Source of the DNA: an uncultured Armatimonadota bacterium
Lineage (GTDB): Bacteria; Armatimonadota; Fimbriimonadia; Fimbriimonadales; Fimbriimonadaceae
Assembly (NCBI GenBank): GCA_903833215.1
Contig: CAILEM010000055.1
Location: forward strand, 1-64,000
Reading direction: 5' to 3'
Length of the DNA: 64,000 nucleotides
This document shows positions 52,255-61,609 of the stretch, in pieces. The notes under the pieces are model-generated. The model worked only from the letters and a program-made list of their open reading frames with translations, did not search any database and was not told the origin of the DNA. The stretch's first letter is position 1; each line of letters begins with the position of its first letter. The position numbers and the translations under genes were made by a program.

Positions 52255-52317
52255 CTTTGACCAAATCCTCAACATAATGAATGCGGTCGAGCAGAACCAC
52301 CTAAGTATTTCCACACC

Positions 52318-52893
52318 ATGAAACGCGCGGCCCTACGACGTAGCCTTGGATTCGCTGCTTTAGTGGCAGCGATCTTCAGCTTTGTGAGTATGCAGCAAGT
52401 GGGTGACGGGGAAGCTGAACCGCTGCGACTCCCTTACTCCGGAGAAACCTACTCAGATTTGACCCCTCGGATCGTCAAGGATGGGTTCTACCTTGTTCAA
52501 CTTGAGGTTTCGCGTAAGACACAGGGAGAGGACATTAGGGAACCAGCCGCCTCGCCTCTAGATGCCTCTGTCGCACGCAATGGGAAGGAGATCGGTTCGG
52601 CGACAAGGGCGGACTGGTACGCGCAAGAGGATGCCTCCTTCTGCTTTTACGGATTTAGTGCCACTAAAGGACAGAGCGTGCAACTGAGCGTCAAGCCAGG
52701 GAGCACTCTCACCAAGTATAGAACTCACTTAATGCATCTATCTGTGCAAAGGGATGAGTCGGATTACGGGGTGTACATGTGGCAGGAATTCGGATGGTTT
52801 GTCCTCGTGCTGCTTTTCCTGCTCTTTGCCGCTGGGTTCCTCAAGGGTGATTTGAAAGCCCTATTTCATAGGTACGGATTCCGACCGAAATAG
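52318..52893 (+). CDS. Hypothetical membrane-anchored protein
   Basis: The 191-residue product has an N-terminal hydrophobic segment (about 12-27), a beta-rich soluble domain, and a C-terminal helix (WFVLVLLFLLFAAGFLKG) with a basic tail. It probably sits in the membrane with its middle domain outside. No family is recognised. Confidence 0.6.
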   Translation: MKRAALRRSLGFAALVAAIFSFVSMQQVGDGEAEPLRLPYSGETYSDLTPRIVKDGFYLVQLEVSRKTQGEDIREPAASPLDASVARNGKEIGSATRADWYAQEDASFCFYGFSATKGQSVQLSVKPGSTLTKYRTHLMHLSVQRDESDYGVYMWQEFGWFVLVLLFLLFAAGFLKGDLKALFHRYGFRPK

Positions 52894-52904
52894 CGCCGTC
52901 GTCG

Positions 52905-52972
52905 GAGATCGATGCCGTCGTATTAGCCGTGACAGCCTTCGTCGTTATCGTAAACGTGGTGGTGGAAGAAGC
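52905..52972 (-). pseudogene. Relic of an Ig-like repeat
   Basis: On the minus strand this 68-base piece encodes TTFTITTKAVTANTTASIS, nearly the end of the last Ig-like repeat of the DUF4434-type gene at 54790 (ATFTIATKAVTTNTTATIT). DNA identity in the core is high by eye. It has no start or surrounding frame, so it looks like a leftover from a deletion or duplication about 1.9 kb away. Confidence 0.65.
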
Positions 52973-53021
52973 TCGCTCCTAACGAACTCGCATCTCTGAC
53001 ACGTCCTCCTCTCACGGATAC

Positions 53022-53852
53022 CTATTTCAGAAGTTTGTCCTTGAACCACTGAAGAGCTTTCATCAATCCAGGGCCAAAGGTCTTCTCATCGTGGCCGCAG
53101 CCAGGGATGATCTCGAACTTGTGTTGGACGCCAGCTTTGGTCAATGCTTCATCCATGGCTTGGGATTGTTGCAAAGGGACGAGCTTGTCATCGTCGCCAT
53201 GAACGATCAGAGTCGGAGGGTACTTGGCATTCACAAGGCTGATCGGCGACAGCTGCTTCAGCCGAGTTTCGACGTCGTTTTTGGACGCTTTGGGATCGAT
53301 CCCCAGCGCGGTTTTGAACATAGCTATGGCGGGATCGTCGGTGAACAGGAATCCTGGCTTGCCCCAGTTGGTCAAATCGGTGCCAGGAGAGATTGCCGCG
53401 ACGGCATTCACCGGAGAATCCGCGGAGCCTGCGATCATAAGCGAAAGATGTGCCCCCGAGCTGATTCCTGCTACACCCACACGGTCCGCATCGACTCCGT
53501 AGTCGGCAGCATGAGAATGCACGAACCGGACCGCCGTTCGCACCTGTTCGACAATCTCGGCAACCTTATAGCGCGGCTGCGTGCCATGAACGACTTCGAA
53601 CACGGTGAAACCCGCGTCGCCAAAAATCTTTTCGATTGCTGGTGCCATTCTCTGAAGCCTTGAGTGGTCGGAGGACCACCCCCCGCTTACCAGGAAGACC
53701 ACCGCCGCCTTGGTAGGTTTTGCAGGTCGGAAAACGTCCATCGTGAACGCTGCCCCTCCCGACTTCATGTAGATCACGTCCGGAGTTCGAATCTGGGCCC
53801 CAGCCCTGGTGGCTAGGAACGACAAGAGTAGGATAGGAAGTTGCCGCGACAT
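53022..53852 (-). CDS. Secreted alpha/beta hydrolase, paralog of 27491-28321
   Basis: A 276-residue exported hydrolase: signal SRQLPILLLSFLATRAGA, then VVFLVSGGW, nucleophile Ser in GVAGISSGAHLSLM, Asp in IVHGDDDKLVP and His in GCGHDEKTF. It is clearly homologous along the full length to the enzyme at 27491. ATG 53852 is chosen because TATACT lies six bases upstream, the same spacing as in the paralog. Confidence 0.88.
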   Translation of the reverse strand: MSRQLPILLLSFLATRAGAQIRTPDVIYMKSGGAAFTMDVFRPAKPTKAAVVFLVSGGWSSDHSRLQRMAPAIEKIFGDAGFTVFEVVHGTQPRYKVAEIVEQVRTAVRFVHSHAADYGVDADRVGVAGISSGAHLSLMIAGSADSPVNAVAAISPGTDLTNWGKPGFLFTDDPAIAMFKTALGIDPKASKNDVETRLKQLSPISLVNAKYPPTLIVHGDDDKLVPLQQSQAMDEALTKAGVQHKFEIIPGCGHDEKTFGPGLMKALQWFKDKLLK

Positions 53853-53864
53853 TTTGGCAGTATA
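53850..53864 (-). promoter_or_regulatory. Leaderless -10 element (TATACT-N6-ATG)
   Basis: TATACT (53864-53859) ends six bases before the ATG, matching the paralog's TATAAT-N6-ATG. Confidence 0.5.
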
Positions 53865-53980
53865 GCTGGGCATCCGTTCGAAAGATCGACAGCGAAGAAT
53901 TATCGGTACACGAACCTGACGCTGTTAAGGCGAATGGATGGTTTCTGGATGAAGCCATTCAAGGTGCCCAGGAGATCGAA

Positions 53981-53996
53981 TATCCTTTGGCGTATG
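53981..53996 (+). promoter_or_regulatory. Leaderless -10 element (TATCCT-N7-ATG)
   Basis: TATCCT at 53981-53986 lies seven bases before ATG 53994. Confidence 0.4.
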
Positions 53997-54803
53997 TCCT
54001 GCAGCGCTGGTGACGGTGAGATTCCATTGGCTGGAGGCAACATGAGTGCGGTCGTGAAGTCTGGGAGCACCGTGAAGCGCACCGCAACCGCGGGATCACG
54101 CACGATTCAGCAGTTCCTATCCCACCTCCGGGGAGCGGGTGTTGATTGGGTTCCTGAGCCGTTGGGGTTTGACGACTCTGGACGTGAGATTCTTAGCTTT
54201 GTCGAGGGGCAAGCAATTGATGGGGTCCCGCCAGAGTGGTTTTGGGATGAGGGTGTGCTGGTTGATATTGCCAAGCGACTGCGGCAACTCCACGACGCCT
54301 CAATATCGTTTGATGGTACTTCGGCGGTCTGGAATTGGGAGTCTGCCTCTCCGGCAGAGGTGATTCTGCATCGGGACTTTGCACCCTACAACTGCATCTT
54401 TAGAAAACAGCGCTTTATCGGGCTCATCGACTTTGATCTCAGCGCACCGGGTCCCCGAATCTGGGATATCGCCTACACTGCGTATCGCTTCGTGCCTCTC
54501 ATGCCTATCGGGCCCCTCGGTCACGCACAGTCGTGGTCAGTTTCGCCCTTCAACACAGAAATCATGATCAAGCGCTTAGATGCATTCCTTGTCGCCTACG
54601 GTTTAGGCGCTCAGCGACTGGAATACTCGACCGCGGACGTCCTGGCAATGACAATCAAACGTTTGGACGCGATGATCGAGTGGATCAAAATGCGGCTGCA
54701 AACTCACCCAAACCCTGGACTCGCAGAAAACGCGGAGACCTACGCGGAGCATCGCGCTTGGCTATCAGGAATTTGTCCGGTGGAGCGAGCTAAGGATGCT
54801 TGA
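53994..54803 (+). CDS. Phosphotransferase (APH-like)
   Basis: About 269 residues from ATG 53994; the frame is open to 53841. It shows the APH-fold core: AVVKSGSTVKR, VILHRDFAPYNCIFR (HxDxxxxN) and LIDFDLSAPGPRIWDIAY (metal Asp). A small-molecule kinase; the substrate is unknown. Its stop overlaps the end of the convergent DUF4434-type gene by 14 bases. Confidence 0.85.
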   Translation: MSCSAGDGEIPLAGGNMSAVVKSGSTVKRTATAGSRTIQQFLSHLRGAGVDWVPEPLGFDDSGREILSFVEGQAIDGVPPEWFWDEGVLVDIAKRLRQLHDASISFDGTSAVWNWESASPAEVILHRDFAPYNCIFRKQRFIGLIDFDLSAPGPRIWDIAYTAYRFVPLMPIGPLGHAQSWSVSPFNTEIMIKRLDAFLVAYGLGAQRLEYSTADVLAMTIKRLDAMIEWIKMRLQTHPNPGLAENAETYAEHRAWLSGICPVERAKDA

Positions 54804-57459
54804 TCGTTAGGACTGCCGAGGCGTACACGTAATCGGCTCCAGCAGTGATCGTCGCCGTTGTATTCGTCGTAACCGCCTTCGTCGCGATCGTAAACGTGGC
54901 AGTCTTGCCGCCAGCAGGGACCGTGACTGTCGTCGAGACGATTGCCGATCCACTACTTGATGTTAGGGTGACAACCTCGCCGCTGGGGCCCGCCAGTCCG
55001 TTCAAGGTGACGGTTCCGGTGGAGGAGGTTCCGCCGACTACGGAACTCGGGGAAAGGGATACGCTTGCCACGCCAGCAGGCACGACGCCAACGTAAATTG
55101 TTTGGCTACTACTACCGATCGCGGCGGTGATGGCCACCGTTGTGAAGCCGTTAACGCCAGAGGTTGCTACCGCAAAGGTTGCCTTGGTGGCCCCGGATGC
55201 GACGGTTACGGTTGAAGGAACACTTGCGCAGGCAAGATTCGATGAGAGATTGACCACGACTCCGCCTGGTCCGGCGGCGGTGCTCAGGGTCACTGTGCCG
55301 GTCGCAATGGAACCACCGTAGATCGGCGAAGGGGAAACGGAAACGCTCGAAACGGTGTCGGCATTGATCATCAAGATGACGGATTGAGAAGTACCGCCGA
55401 CGGATCCCGTGATCGTCGCCGTTGTGACAGCGCTGACACCAGTGGTGGCGATGCTGAAGGTTGTTGTCTTCGAACCGGACGCTACCGTAACGGTGGCTGG
55501 CACGGTGGCGTACGGGCTATTCGACGAAAGGGAGACGCTAAGCCCGCCCGAGGGCGCTGGCGAACTCAGGGTGATCGTTCCCGTCGAAGTTGCGCCAGCA
55601 GAGACTGTGGCTGGGCTCAAAGAGAGTCGTGCCGTGCCGGCGAGATGGGCGAACTTGGTGACCGAAGATACATTCCCGTAGACGTCGAATGCGGCGACAT
55701 AGTAAGTGTGGGTGAGGGCGTAGGAATTGGGATCCGGGTCGAGGAAAGCGGTCGTGGAACCTGCCGAAATCGGGATCTCGCTGCATACGTACGGTGTCGT
55801 TCCCGCTGTATAGCTGTCTCGCCAAACGTAGAATCCGCAGACTCCATTAGGACTCGACGCAACTGCCAGCGTAAGGCGACAATGTCCGCTCGAACTGGCA
55901 GGCCCGCTAACTGTTGGCGCACTCGGGGCACCGGAATTTCCTAGCGAGCGATTCGTCTGCCAAGAACCCCATGCATTGCTCCAGGCGGCATTGGCCCAGA
56001 CGGCTACAGGATCGTAGTAGTAGGCGTTCGAGCAGTTCATGATCCCGCTTAGTCGGAAGCTACCCGCGTAATTCACGGTCGCTTCTGCTTGAAACTGCGC
56101 GGCGACCCGGCTAATTCCTGCATTGACGAAAGCACCGTCGATCCATGGGTAGGTTGAATGGGCCGGGTCATTCTCGACATAAACCGCTGGCGACCCATAG
56201 ACTTCAACGTCAACCTGATAGGTATCAGCGTTGGCCCAAACTTGCATGCCTGCGACATTTGACGCGGCCTGCAGCAGGGGTGGGTACCAGGTTTTGATCA
56301 CGGAGACGATCGCAGCGACGGTTGGTGGACCCTGAAGGGAACTGCTTCCGGCTAGCTGCGGCTGATAGTCGCCGGCGCCGTCTTGAGGAGCAAAGATATC
56401 CGTGCCCGTAAAGATCGGCGAACCTGCGTACGTCGTGGAGAATATCTGCTGCCAAAGGGTTCCGTATTCCGATGCCGTGTAGGCCGAATAGGGGAGTTGA
56501 TTCGCCGTGTTCTGATAGTACGGATTGAAGAACGGCGACATCAAGCGAGGCTTTCCCGACAATGGGACGTAGCTCGTCACGAGCATCGATATAAGGTTGT
56601 TGTAAGCGGCCGTTGCGTAGCCTGTGGGTAGGAAGGAGCTTTCGTCGTCACCGATGTTCTTATCGAAATAGACGTTGTCGACTTCCCACGGCCAATACCA
56701 ACCGGCGAAGCTCGAGTAGCTGCCAAGCTGGTTGCCGAGATCCGAGGCGACAAGCGCGCCCAAGCGGGCTTCACTTGCGCAGAATTGGGGGTCTGTGATG
56801 GGATCGGTAAGGCCAGAACCGTAGGCATTGCCCGACCGGAACCCCCATTCGTCAGCGTAGAAGTTGAGTCCGACGTAAACCGTCATCGTGTTGTTCACGC
56901 CGTTGTGCTGGGCGTAGTAGAGGCACTGTTCGACGGGCGACCTTGAAGCGCCGATTGCATTTCCGGGATAGGCGACGTTGGGATAGGCGGCAGTAACGGT
57001 GCTCGAAACTGGATACCAAGCCGTTGCCGTACTCGCTGGATAGGCGTTTGACGTTCCAAGAGTTTGCCCAGGTCCCTCTGTTTCGTCTACGGACGAAGCG
57101 AATACGACGCTCTTGATCCCTTGGCTTGCAAGTCCCCGAAACAAGGATTGCCACTGTGCATCCGTATAGCTTTGAACGGTCCAGCCCTGCAAAAGCGTCG
57201 CCGTCGAAACGGGGGGAATGGAGTTTCCCGAAGCCAGGGTATGACCTACCGCACCGTTGTTGCCTCCCTTCGCCACACGACCATCACGCAACGTTCCTGG
57301 CCAGTGGCGGACATGCTGATTCGCTCCCGGAAGGAAGGGAACCGCTCGTTGTTTGTGAGCTAGCCGCGGCGTCCCTTGGATGGCTACTGAGTCGGCAACG
57401 CCGCTCGCCGAAGAGAGAATTGAAGAGCCGAGAAGGAGAGAAGACAGGAGCGTTAGCAT
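54790..57459 (-). CDS. Secreted DUF4434-like TIM-barrel protein with Ig-like repeats
   Basis: An 889-residue exported protein. Signal peptide (about 1-22), then a long domain (about 75-490) with FRGLASQGIKSVVFASSVDE, VGLNFYADEWGF, GWYWPWEVDNVYFD and GTDIFAPQDG, which resembles the DUF4434 barrel. A fibronectin-like segment (about 500-605) follows. Three Ig-like repeats of about 94 residues end the protein (about 609-702, 703-796 and 797-889), each with VTV-A-G-x-x-T-x-T-F and TATIT. Probably a surface glycan-binding or glycan-cleaving protein. ATG 57459. Confidence 0.75.
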   Translation of the reverse strand: MLTLLSSLLLGSSILSSASGVADSVAIQGTPRLAHKQRAVPFLPGANQHVRHWPGTLRDGRVAKGGNNGAVGHTLASGNSIPPVSTATLLQGWTVQSYTDAQWQSLFRGLASQGIKSVVFASSVDETEGPGQTLGTSNAYPASTATAWYPVSSTVTAAYPNVAYPGNAIGASRSPVEQCLYYAQHNGVNNTMTVYVGLNFYADEWGFRSGNAYGSGLTDPITDPQFCASEARLGALVASDLGNQLGSYSSFAGWYWPWEVDNVYFDKNIGDDESSFLPTGYATAAYNNLISMLVTSYVPLSGKPRLMSPFFNPYYQNTANQLPYSAYTASEYGTLWQQIFSTTYAGSPIFTGTDIFAPQDGAGDYQPQLAGSSSLQGPPTVAAIVSVIKTWYPPLLQAASNVAGMQVWANADTYQVDVEVYGSPAVYVENDPAHSTYPWIDGAFVNAGISRVAAQFQAEATVNYAGSFRLSGIMNCSNAYYYDPVAVWANAAWSNAWGSWQTNRSLGNSGAPSAPTVSGPASSSGHCRLTLAVASSPNGVCGFYVWRDSYTAGTTPYVCSEIPISAGSTTAFLDPDPNSYALTHTYYVAAFDVYGNVSSVTKFAHLAGTARLSLSPATVSAGATSTGTITLSSPAPSGGLSVSLSSNSPYATVPATVTVASGSKTTTFSIATTGVSAVTTATITGSVGGTSQSVILMINADTVSSVSVSPSPIYGGSIATGTVTLSTAAGPGGVVVNLSSNLACASVPSTVTVASGATKATFAVATSGVNGFTTVAITAAIGSSSQTIYVGVVPAGVASVSLSPSSVVGGTSSTGTVTLNGLAGPSGEVVTLTSSSGSAIVSTTVTVPAGGKTATFTIATKAVTTNTTATITAGADYVYASAVLTIKHP
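54793..55635 (-). repeat. Three tandem Ig-like coding repeats
   Basis: These are the three C-terminal repeats of the DUF4434-like gene, each about 280 bases. A fourth partial copy lies outside the gene at 52905-52972. Confidence 0.8.
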
Positions 57460-57875
57460 TTGACCCGACCGCCGGGATCCGTCGGCAGGTTAGCCGCGTG
57501 ACCACTAACTATCTCCTTGGTCGATTGCCTGGTTTTGAGAACTGCTGTACGATGAAATCAAGTGTAAATACTAGGTACGAATGAGCAGACGATGGCAGTA
57601 GACGACTTTCGAGACTGCTGTTGTCCTTCTACTCGGACTGATATGCAACGAACTTCTTCTGGAGCAGATTATTAGCTTTTGCCGTTCTTAACTGTGTCTT
57701 GGTCTCACTATGGTCGACTTCGCGCAACCCATGAGCGTAATGGCCCTGATCAAGTCCCCAGAATTGTGGCTTTTGAAGTGATGGCAATCGCACCTGCCTT
57801 TTGCAATGTTTGGATACTCTGGCTCTGCTCTCACGAGTGATCGAAGGACCCGCTACCGCATATCAGCTTTTTACG
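57460..57875. other. 416-base gap with no gene
   Basis: No supported gene, RNA or repeat is seen. It holds the 5' side of the DUF4434-like gene and ends at the -10 element of the next gene. Short frames lack resemblance to known families. Confidence 0.5.
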
Positions 57876-57890
57876 TAGGATGAGATCGTG
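57876..57890 (+). promoter_or_regulatory. Leaderless -10 element (TAGGAT-N6-GTG)
   Basis: TAGGAT at 57876-57881 lies six bases before the GTG at 57888. Confidence 0.45.
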
Positions 57891-59405
57891 TTGCAAGAAA
57901 ATGAGCGATCATGCCAAATTCAGAGGATCTTCCTTACGGGTTCAACGGGTTACATAGGTGGGCGGCTCGCTCCCAGATTGCTCGAAAACGGCTACGTCGT
58001 CAGGTGTTTTGCTCGAAGCGCTGGAAAGCTTCGGGCTCGGCCTTGGGCTTCGAGCGAAGGTGTCGAAATTGTGGAAGGGGACGTCGTCAGTGAGGCGGAT
58101 CTGACAGTGGCTCTCAAAAACTGTGACGTTGCCTACTACTTGATCCACTCCATGGAGGCCTCAGGCGGTGAATACCGGGTTACAGACTTAGCGCTTGCCG
58201 AGACGTTCGGCCGTGCTTGTGTAAAAGCTGGGATCAAGCGGATTATTTACTTGGGCGGCCTGGGAGAGACGGGCAAGGGCCTGAGTAAGCATCTAACCTC
58301 GCGAAGAGAAGTTGAACAGGCGTTGGAATCGTGCGGAGTTCCCGTAACAGTTCTACGCGCGGCGATGATCATTGGCTCAGGTTCAGCGTCCTTTGAGATT
58401 TTGAGATATCTTGTGGAGCGGTTGCCGCTTATGATCACCCCGCGATGGGTCTCCACAGAGTCGCAGCCCATCGCGATCCGTGATGTGTTGTACTACTTGA
58501 TGGAGGTCCTCTCGGTACCGGAAACAATCGGAAAGACCATCGACATTGGCGGTCCTGACGTCGCTTCCTACTCTGAACTGATGCGTGAGATGGCATCCGC
58601 GTTGGGCCTAAGGCGCAGACTTGTCATCCCTGTGCCGGTTCTCACTCCGCGTTTGAGTTCTTTGTGGATACACCTTGTGACCCCCCTTCACTCAAGCATC
58701 GCGAGGCCACTTGCCGAAGGATTGAGAAACCGGGTGGTTTGCCGTGATAATGAAGCCGCACGCCTGATGCCTCACCAATGCCTAACAATTCGTGAGGCGA
58801 TCGATGCCTCAATAGAAAAGATGCGCGGCGGGTTGGTCGAGACATTCTGGGGTGATGCTGGCATCATGCCTGGTGATCCTTCATGGGCTGGCGGAACCGT
58901 TTACACGGACCGTCGTGATGCGTCCACGACTGCCTCGATGGAAGCTCTTTGGGCGTCAGTGTCATCCCTCGGCGGCAGCCGTGGATATCTGGGAGCAGAC
59001 TGGCTGTGGCGCTTACGAGGGGCAATGGACAGACTGGTTGGAGGGCCTGGGCTTCGCCGTGGCCGACGACATCCCCAGGACCTGCGGTTGGGTGATTCTC
59101 TAGACTTCTGGCGCGTCGCTGCGATCAGTCCACCCTATTGCCTTGAACTCCGGGCTGAAATGAAACTCCCCGGTGTGGCGACCTTGAGTTTTGAACTCGA
59201 ACCGAAGGATGATGAGAATCCTAATGTGAGGCTCACGATGACGGCGCGATTCAGGCCACGTGGGCTGTTTGGCATTGCTTACTGGTACTCAGTCGTCCCG
59301 CTACACGGAATCGTGTTCAGTCAGATGCTCACGGGTCTCGTACGTTCCGCAGAGTTGGCCGAAATCCCTCGATGCGCGCGACGAGACGAAACGTCTAGTC
59401 GGTGA
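57888..59405 (+). CDS. NAD(P)-binding SDR/DUF2867 protein
   Basis: The 505-residue protein has an N-terminal Rossmann domain (IFLTGSTGYIGGRLAPRLLENGY, about 14-36, then DVAYYLIHSMEASGGEY, IIYLGGLGETG and VTVLRAAMIIGSGS), typical of atypical SDR/NmrA-like proteins, and a C-terminal DUF2867 domain (LGADWLWRLRGAMDRLVGGPG, SLDFWRVAAI and FGIAYWYSVVPLHGIVF). It may bind NAD(P)H and act on quinone or lipid-like substrates, which is not certain. Confidence 0.88.
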   Translation: MLQENERSCQIQRIFLTGSTGYIGGRLAPRLLENGYVVRCFARSAGKLRARPWASSEGVEIVEGDVVSEADLTVALKNCDVAYYLIHSMEASGGEYRVTDLALAETFGRACVKAGIKRIIYLGGLGETGKGLSKHLTSRREVEQALESCGVPVTVLRAAMIIGSGSASFEILRYLVERLPLMITPRWVSTESQPIAIRDVLYYLMEVLSVPETIGKTIDIGGPDVASYSELMREMASALGLRRRLVIPVPVLTPRLSSLWIHLVTPLHSSIARPLAEGLRNRVVCRDNEAARLMPHQCLTIREAIDASIEKMRGGLVETFWGDAGIMPGDPSWAGGTVYTDRRDASTTASMEALWASVSSLGGSRGYLGADWLWRLRGAMDRLVGGPGLRRGRRHPQDLRLGDSLDFWRVAAISPPYCLELRAEMKLPGVATLSFELEPKDDENPNVRLTMTARFRPRGLFGIAYWYSVVPLHGIVFSQMLTGLVRSAELAEIPRCARRDETSSR

Positions 59406-59539
59406 TTGAGTTATTTCCAGTAGTCGAGGCCCAGTGCTACCTTACTAAGCCGGCTACGGTAAATCGCGAACTTCGAACAGCTCGCTAAATTCATTGCCCT
59501 TCCGTGGGTCAATCTTCATTTTCGGCGACCTCGAAGCTC

Positions 59540-59782
59540 TCAACCCTGCGGTTTGGGTGGCGTTGAAATGATTCCCAGGCGGATGGCTAACTTGTAGCCG
59601 AGCGACGCTCCCGCAATTGCTCCCACACCAACTGCCGCTATTGCGACCAGTCTGGCGTCATCTAGGCGAGCAAATAGCATGAACTTCAGGAAGCCAGCCA
59701 AAAAGCCGAGAAGCAAGGATCCAATCGAACCGCATACGACGACCAAGGCAATCGACAAAAAACTTCGAACTGTACTATTCAT
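59540..59782 (-). CDS. Small hypothetical membrane protein
   Basis: An 80-residue protein with two hydrophobic helices (about 9-33 and 43-67) rich in Gly and Ala. SD AAAGGAAG is well placed before the ATG at 59782. Function unknown. Confidence 0.65.
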   Translation of the reverse strand: MNSTVRSFLSIALVVVCGSIGSLLLGFLAGFLKFMLFARLDDARLVAIAAVGVGAIAGASLGYKLAIRLGIISTPPKPQG

Positions 59783-59992
59783 GATTGGTCTTCCTTTGTC
59801 GGTTTTAAAGCGATGTTCCCAATACCGCTCCAGAATTTCAGGACAGTGTGCAGACCCCGGTTATCCACGGGCCCGCGCTGTTCCAAAGACGGACCAACGA
59901 ATTATATACAAGTCAATAATATGCCAATGGTCTGAGTTTGTTCAGACCGGGGGCTACGCCCACTCACTGCCTGGGCCACCATCGTTCCAAGT

Positions 59993-61219
59993 TCAGCCGC
60001 GCGCAGTGACGGCCACGTGCTCACTGCTGGCCACGAGTCCCCGGTCATCGATGATGTTGAAGAAGTACACTGTCGTCCCTTTCGGCAAGATTGCATCGGC
60101 CTGGCCTCGACGTAGATCAACCCCAGCCGGAATGTTTTTCCAAACTCGGGTCTGCCATGGCCCCAGGTCTTGCGTATAGTTGAGTTCGATCTTGGCAATT
60201 GGCCGAGAACCTGCAAATGTCAACCAGACCGTGTCTCCATTTCGCCCTTGCGAGGTGACCATGGTTAGTGGTGAGCCTCCCTTGAACAGGGCATCGGCCA
60301 TGGCATGAATCTCCTCTGGATTCTCTCCTGGCCCACCGTGGCCGTGGGCCATCCCCGGGCGGATACTTAGCGTTCTGGCAGAACTAGGAAGGCGATAGGA
60401 CTTTTGCAGGGAATCCATGGGATAGGCAAAATCGTTGGGGCCCGTAACCCATAGCATTGGCATTTTCGTTTTCGGCAAGTACACCGAGGGATCCCACAGT
60501 CCAAGCCATCGCTTCGCTTTTTCCTCACCCATCGCATGGAAGGAGTCACCCCATACCGAGTTGTCGCCAAGAAACCCGCAGCCGTATACCGGTGCCACAA
60601 ACCGAAAGCGCGCGTCGACCCCCGACGTAATACATGCAAGATAGCCGCCCCATGAGATGCCGGTGAGTCCAATTCGCTGCGAATCTACTTCTGGGAAAGA
60701 TCGGATTAACGAATTCGCGAGGATGATGTCCGCCACGGCGTGGTAGGTCCACTGATCTTGGATACCTTCATCCAATTGAGTAAAGCTGGCGTCCCATCCG
60801 GGAGGGCCACCATCGGCATGCCGAGGATGTTCTTGGAAACCGCCACTGCTCACACATCCGCAGGTGTCCATGGCGATGGCTGCATACCCCCGACTGACCC
60901 ACAACTTCACCCAAGGAATATAGGCCGATCCACCGCCGCCGTGAACGAGAACCATGGCGGGGACCTTCTTGCCTGGCTCGGTTTTTGGGGCACCGTAATA
61001 GGCAAAGACGTGGGTAGGTTTTCCTTTCCACGGAAGGCCCTCGTAGAAGAGAGCCCGCACGCCGTCAACGCTACGCCCAGGATCATCGTAAACCTTGGGC
61101 GCTTGATAGAGTGCGCGTAAGTTCCAACGGGCTCCACGCTCACCTTCTGTGCCCAATGCCGTAGTTGGACTCAGCGAGTAGAGAAGAATGAATCCCAAAA
61201 AGTGGTATGGAAGGTTCAT
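59993..61219 (-). CDS. Secreted acetylxylan-esterase/PhoPQ-like hydrolase
   Basis: About 408 residues from ATG 61219 (GTG 61222 adjoins it). Signal peptide (NLPYHFLGFILLYSLSPTTALG), then an alpha/beta hydrolase: VPAMVLVHGGGGSAYIPWVK (oxyanion), the nucleophile Ser in GLTGISWGGYLACI, the Asp in VTGPNDFAYP and the His in MAHGHGG. It belongs with carbohydrate acetyl-esterase-like hydrolases. The C-terminal 100 residues form an extra beta domain. Confidence 0.85.
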   Translation of the reverse strand: MNLPYHFLGFILLYSLSPTTALGTEGERGARWNLRALYQAPKVYDDPGRSVDGVRALFYEGLPWKGKPTHVFAYYGAPKTEPGKKVPAMVLVHGGGGSAYIPWVKLWVSRGYAAIAMDTCGCVSSGGFQEHPRHADGGPPGWDASFTQLDEGIQDQWTYHAVADIILANSLIRSFPEVDSQRIGLTGISWGGYLACITSGVDARFRFVAPVYGCGFLGDNSVWGDSFHAMGEEKAKRWLGLWDPSVYLPKTKMPMLWVTGPNDFAYPMDSLQKSYRLPSSARTLSIRPGMAHGHGGPGENPEEIHAMADALFKGGSPLTMVTSQGRNGDTVWLTFAGSRPIAKIELNYTQDLGPWQTRVWKNIPAGVDLRRGQADAILPKGTTVYFFNIIDDRGLVASSEHVAVTARG

Positions 61220-61609
61220 CACTGCAATTCTTTCCCTTGACTACTGAGCTAATTCCTTGAGCCGATCATTCTTGCTCAGTCACCCCTCTCAGGTCACTAA
61301 ACTCTACCCATAGTGGGTTTAGTGCTACGTTCCTAGTGAACTAGCGAATCGACCTTTTCAAACTCACCGGGGCGACCAAGTCCGAGAACAAAATCTCGCG
61401 CTTCCTCCAGCCGATTTCCGTTCGGGCTGTGGATTAACTAATACCAGCGGTCCTCGTATCCGCCCTTTGGATAAGGGCTTAGCACATCGTTAGAGACGAT
61501 CATGTAAACATTTTTGGCGTCTCTCGAAGTTTGATAGAAATGGTGGAACTCATCGAAGATTGACGCAGAACCCCGTATTGCAGCGAGTGCCTGGTGTTGT
61601 GCTGGGGAG

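Noticed and set aside
54845-55321. Val/Thr-rich plus-strand frames
   Set aside because: Complement of the Ig-like repeats; periodic because the coding repeats are periodic.
54793-55635. CRISPR-like periodicity
   Set aside because: Repeat units are about 280 bases of coding sequence, without short identical repeats and unique spacers.
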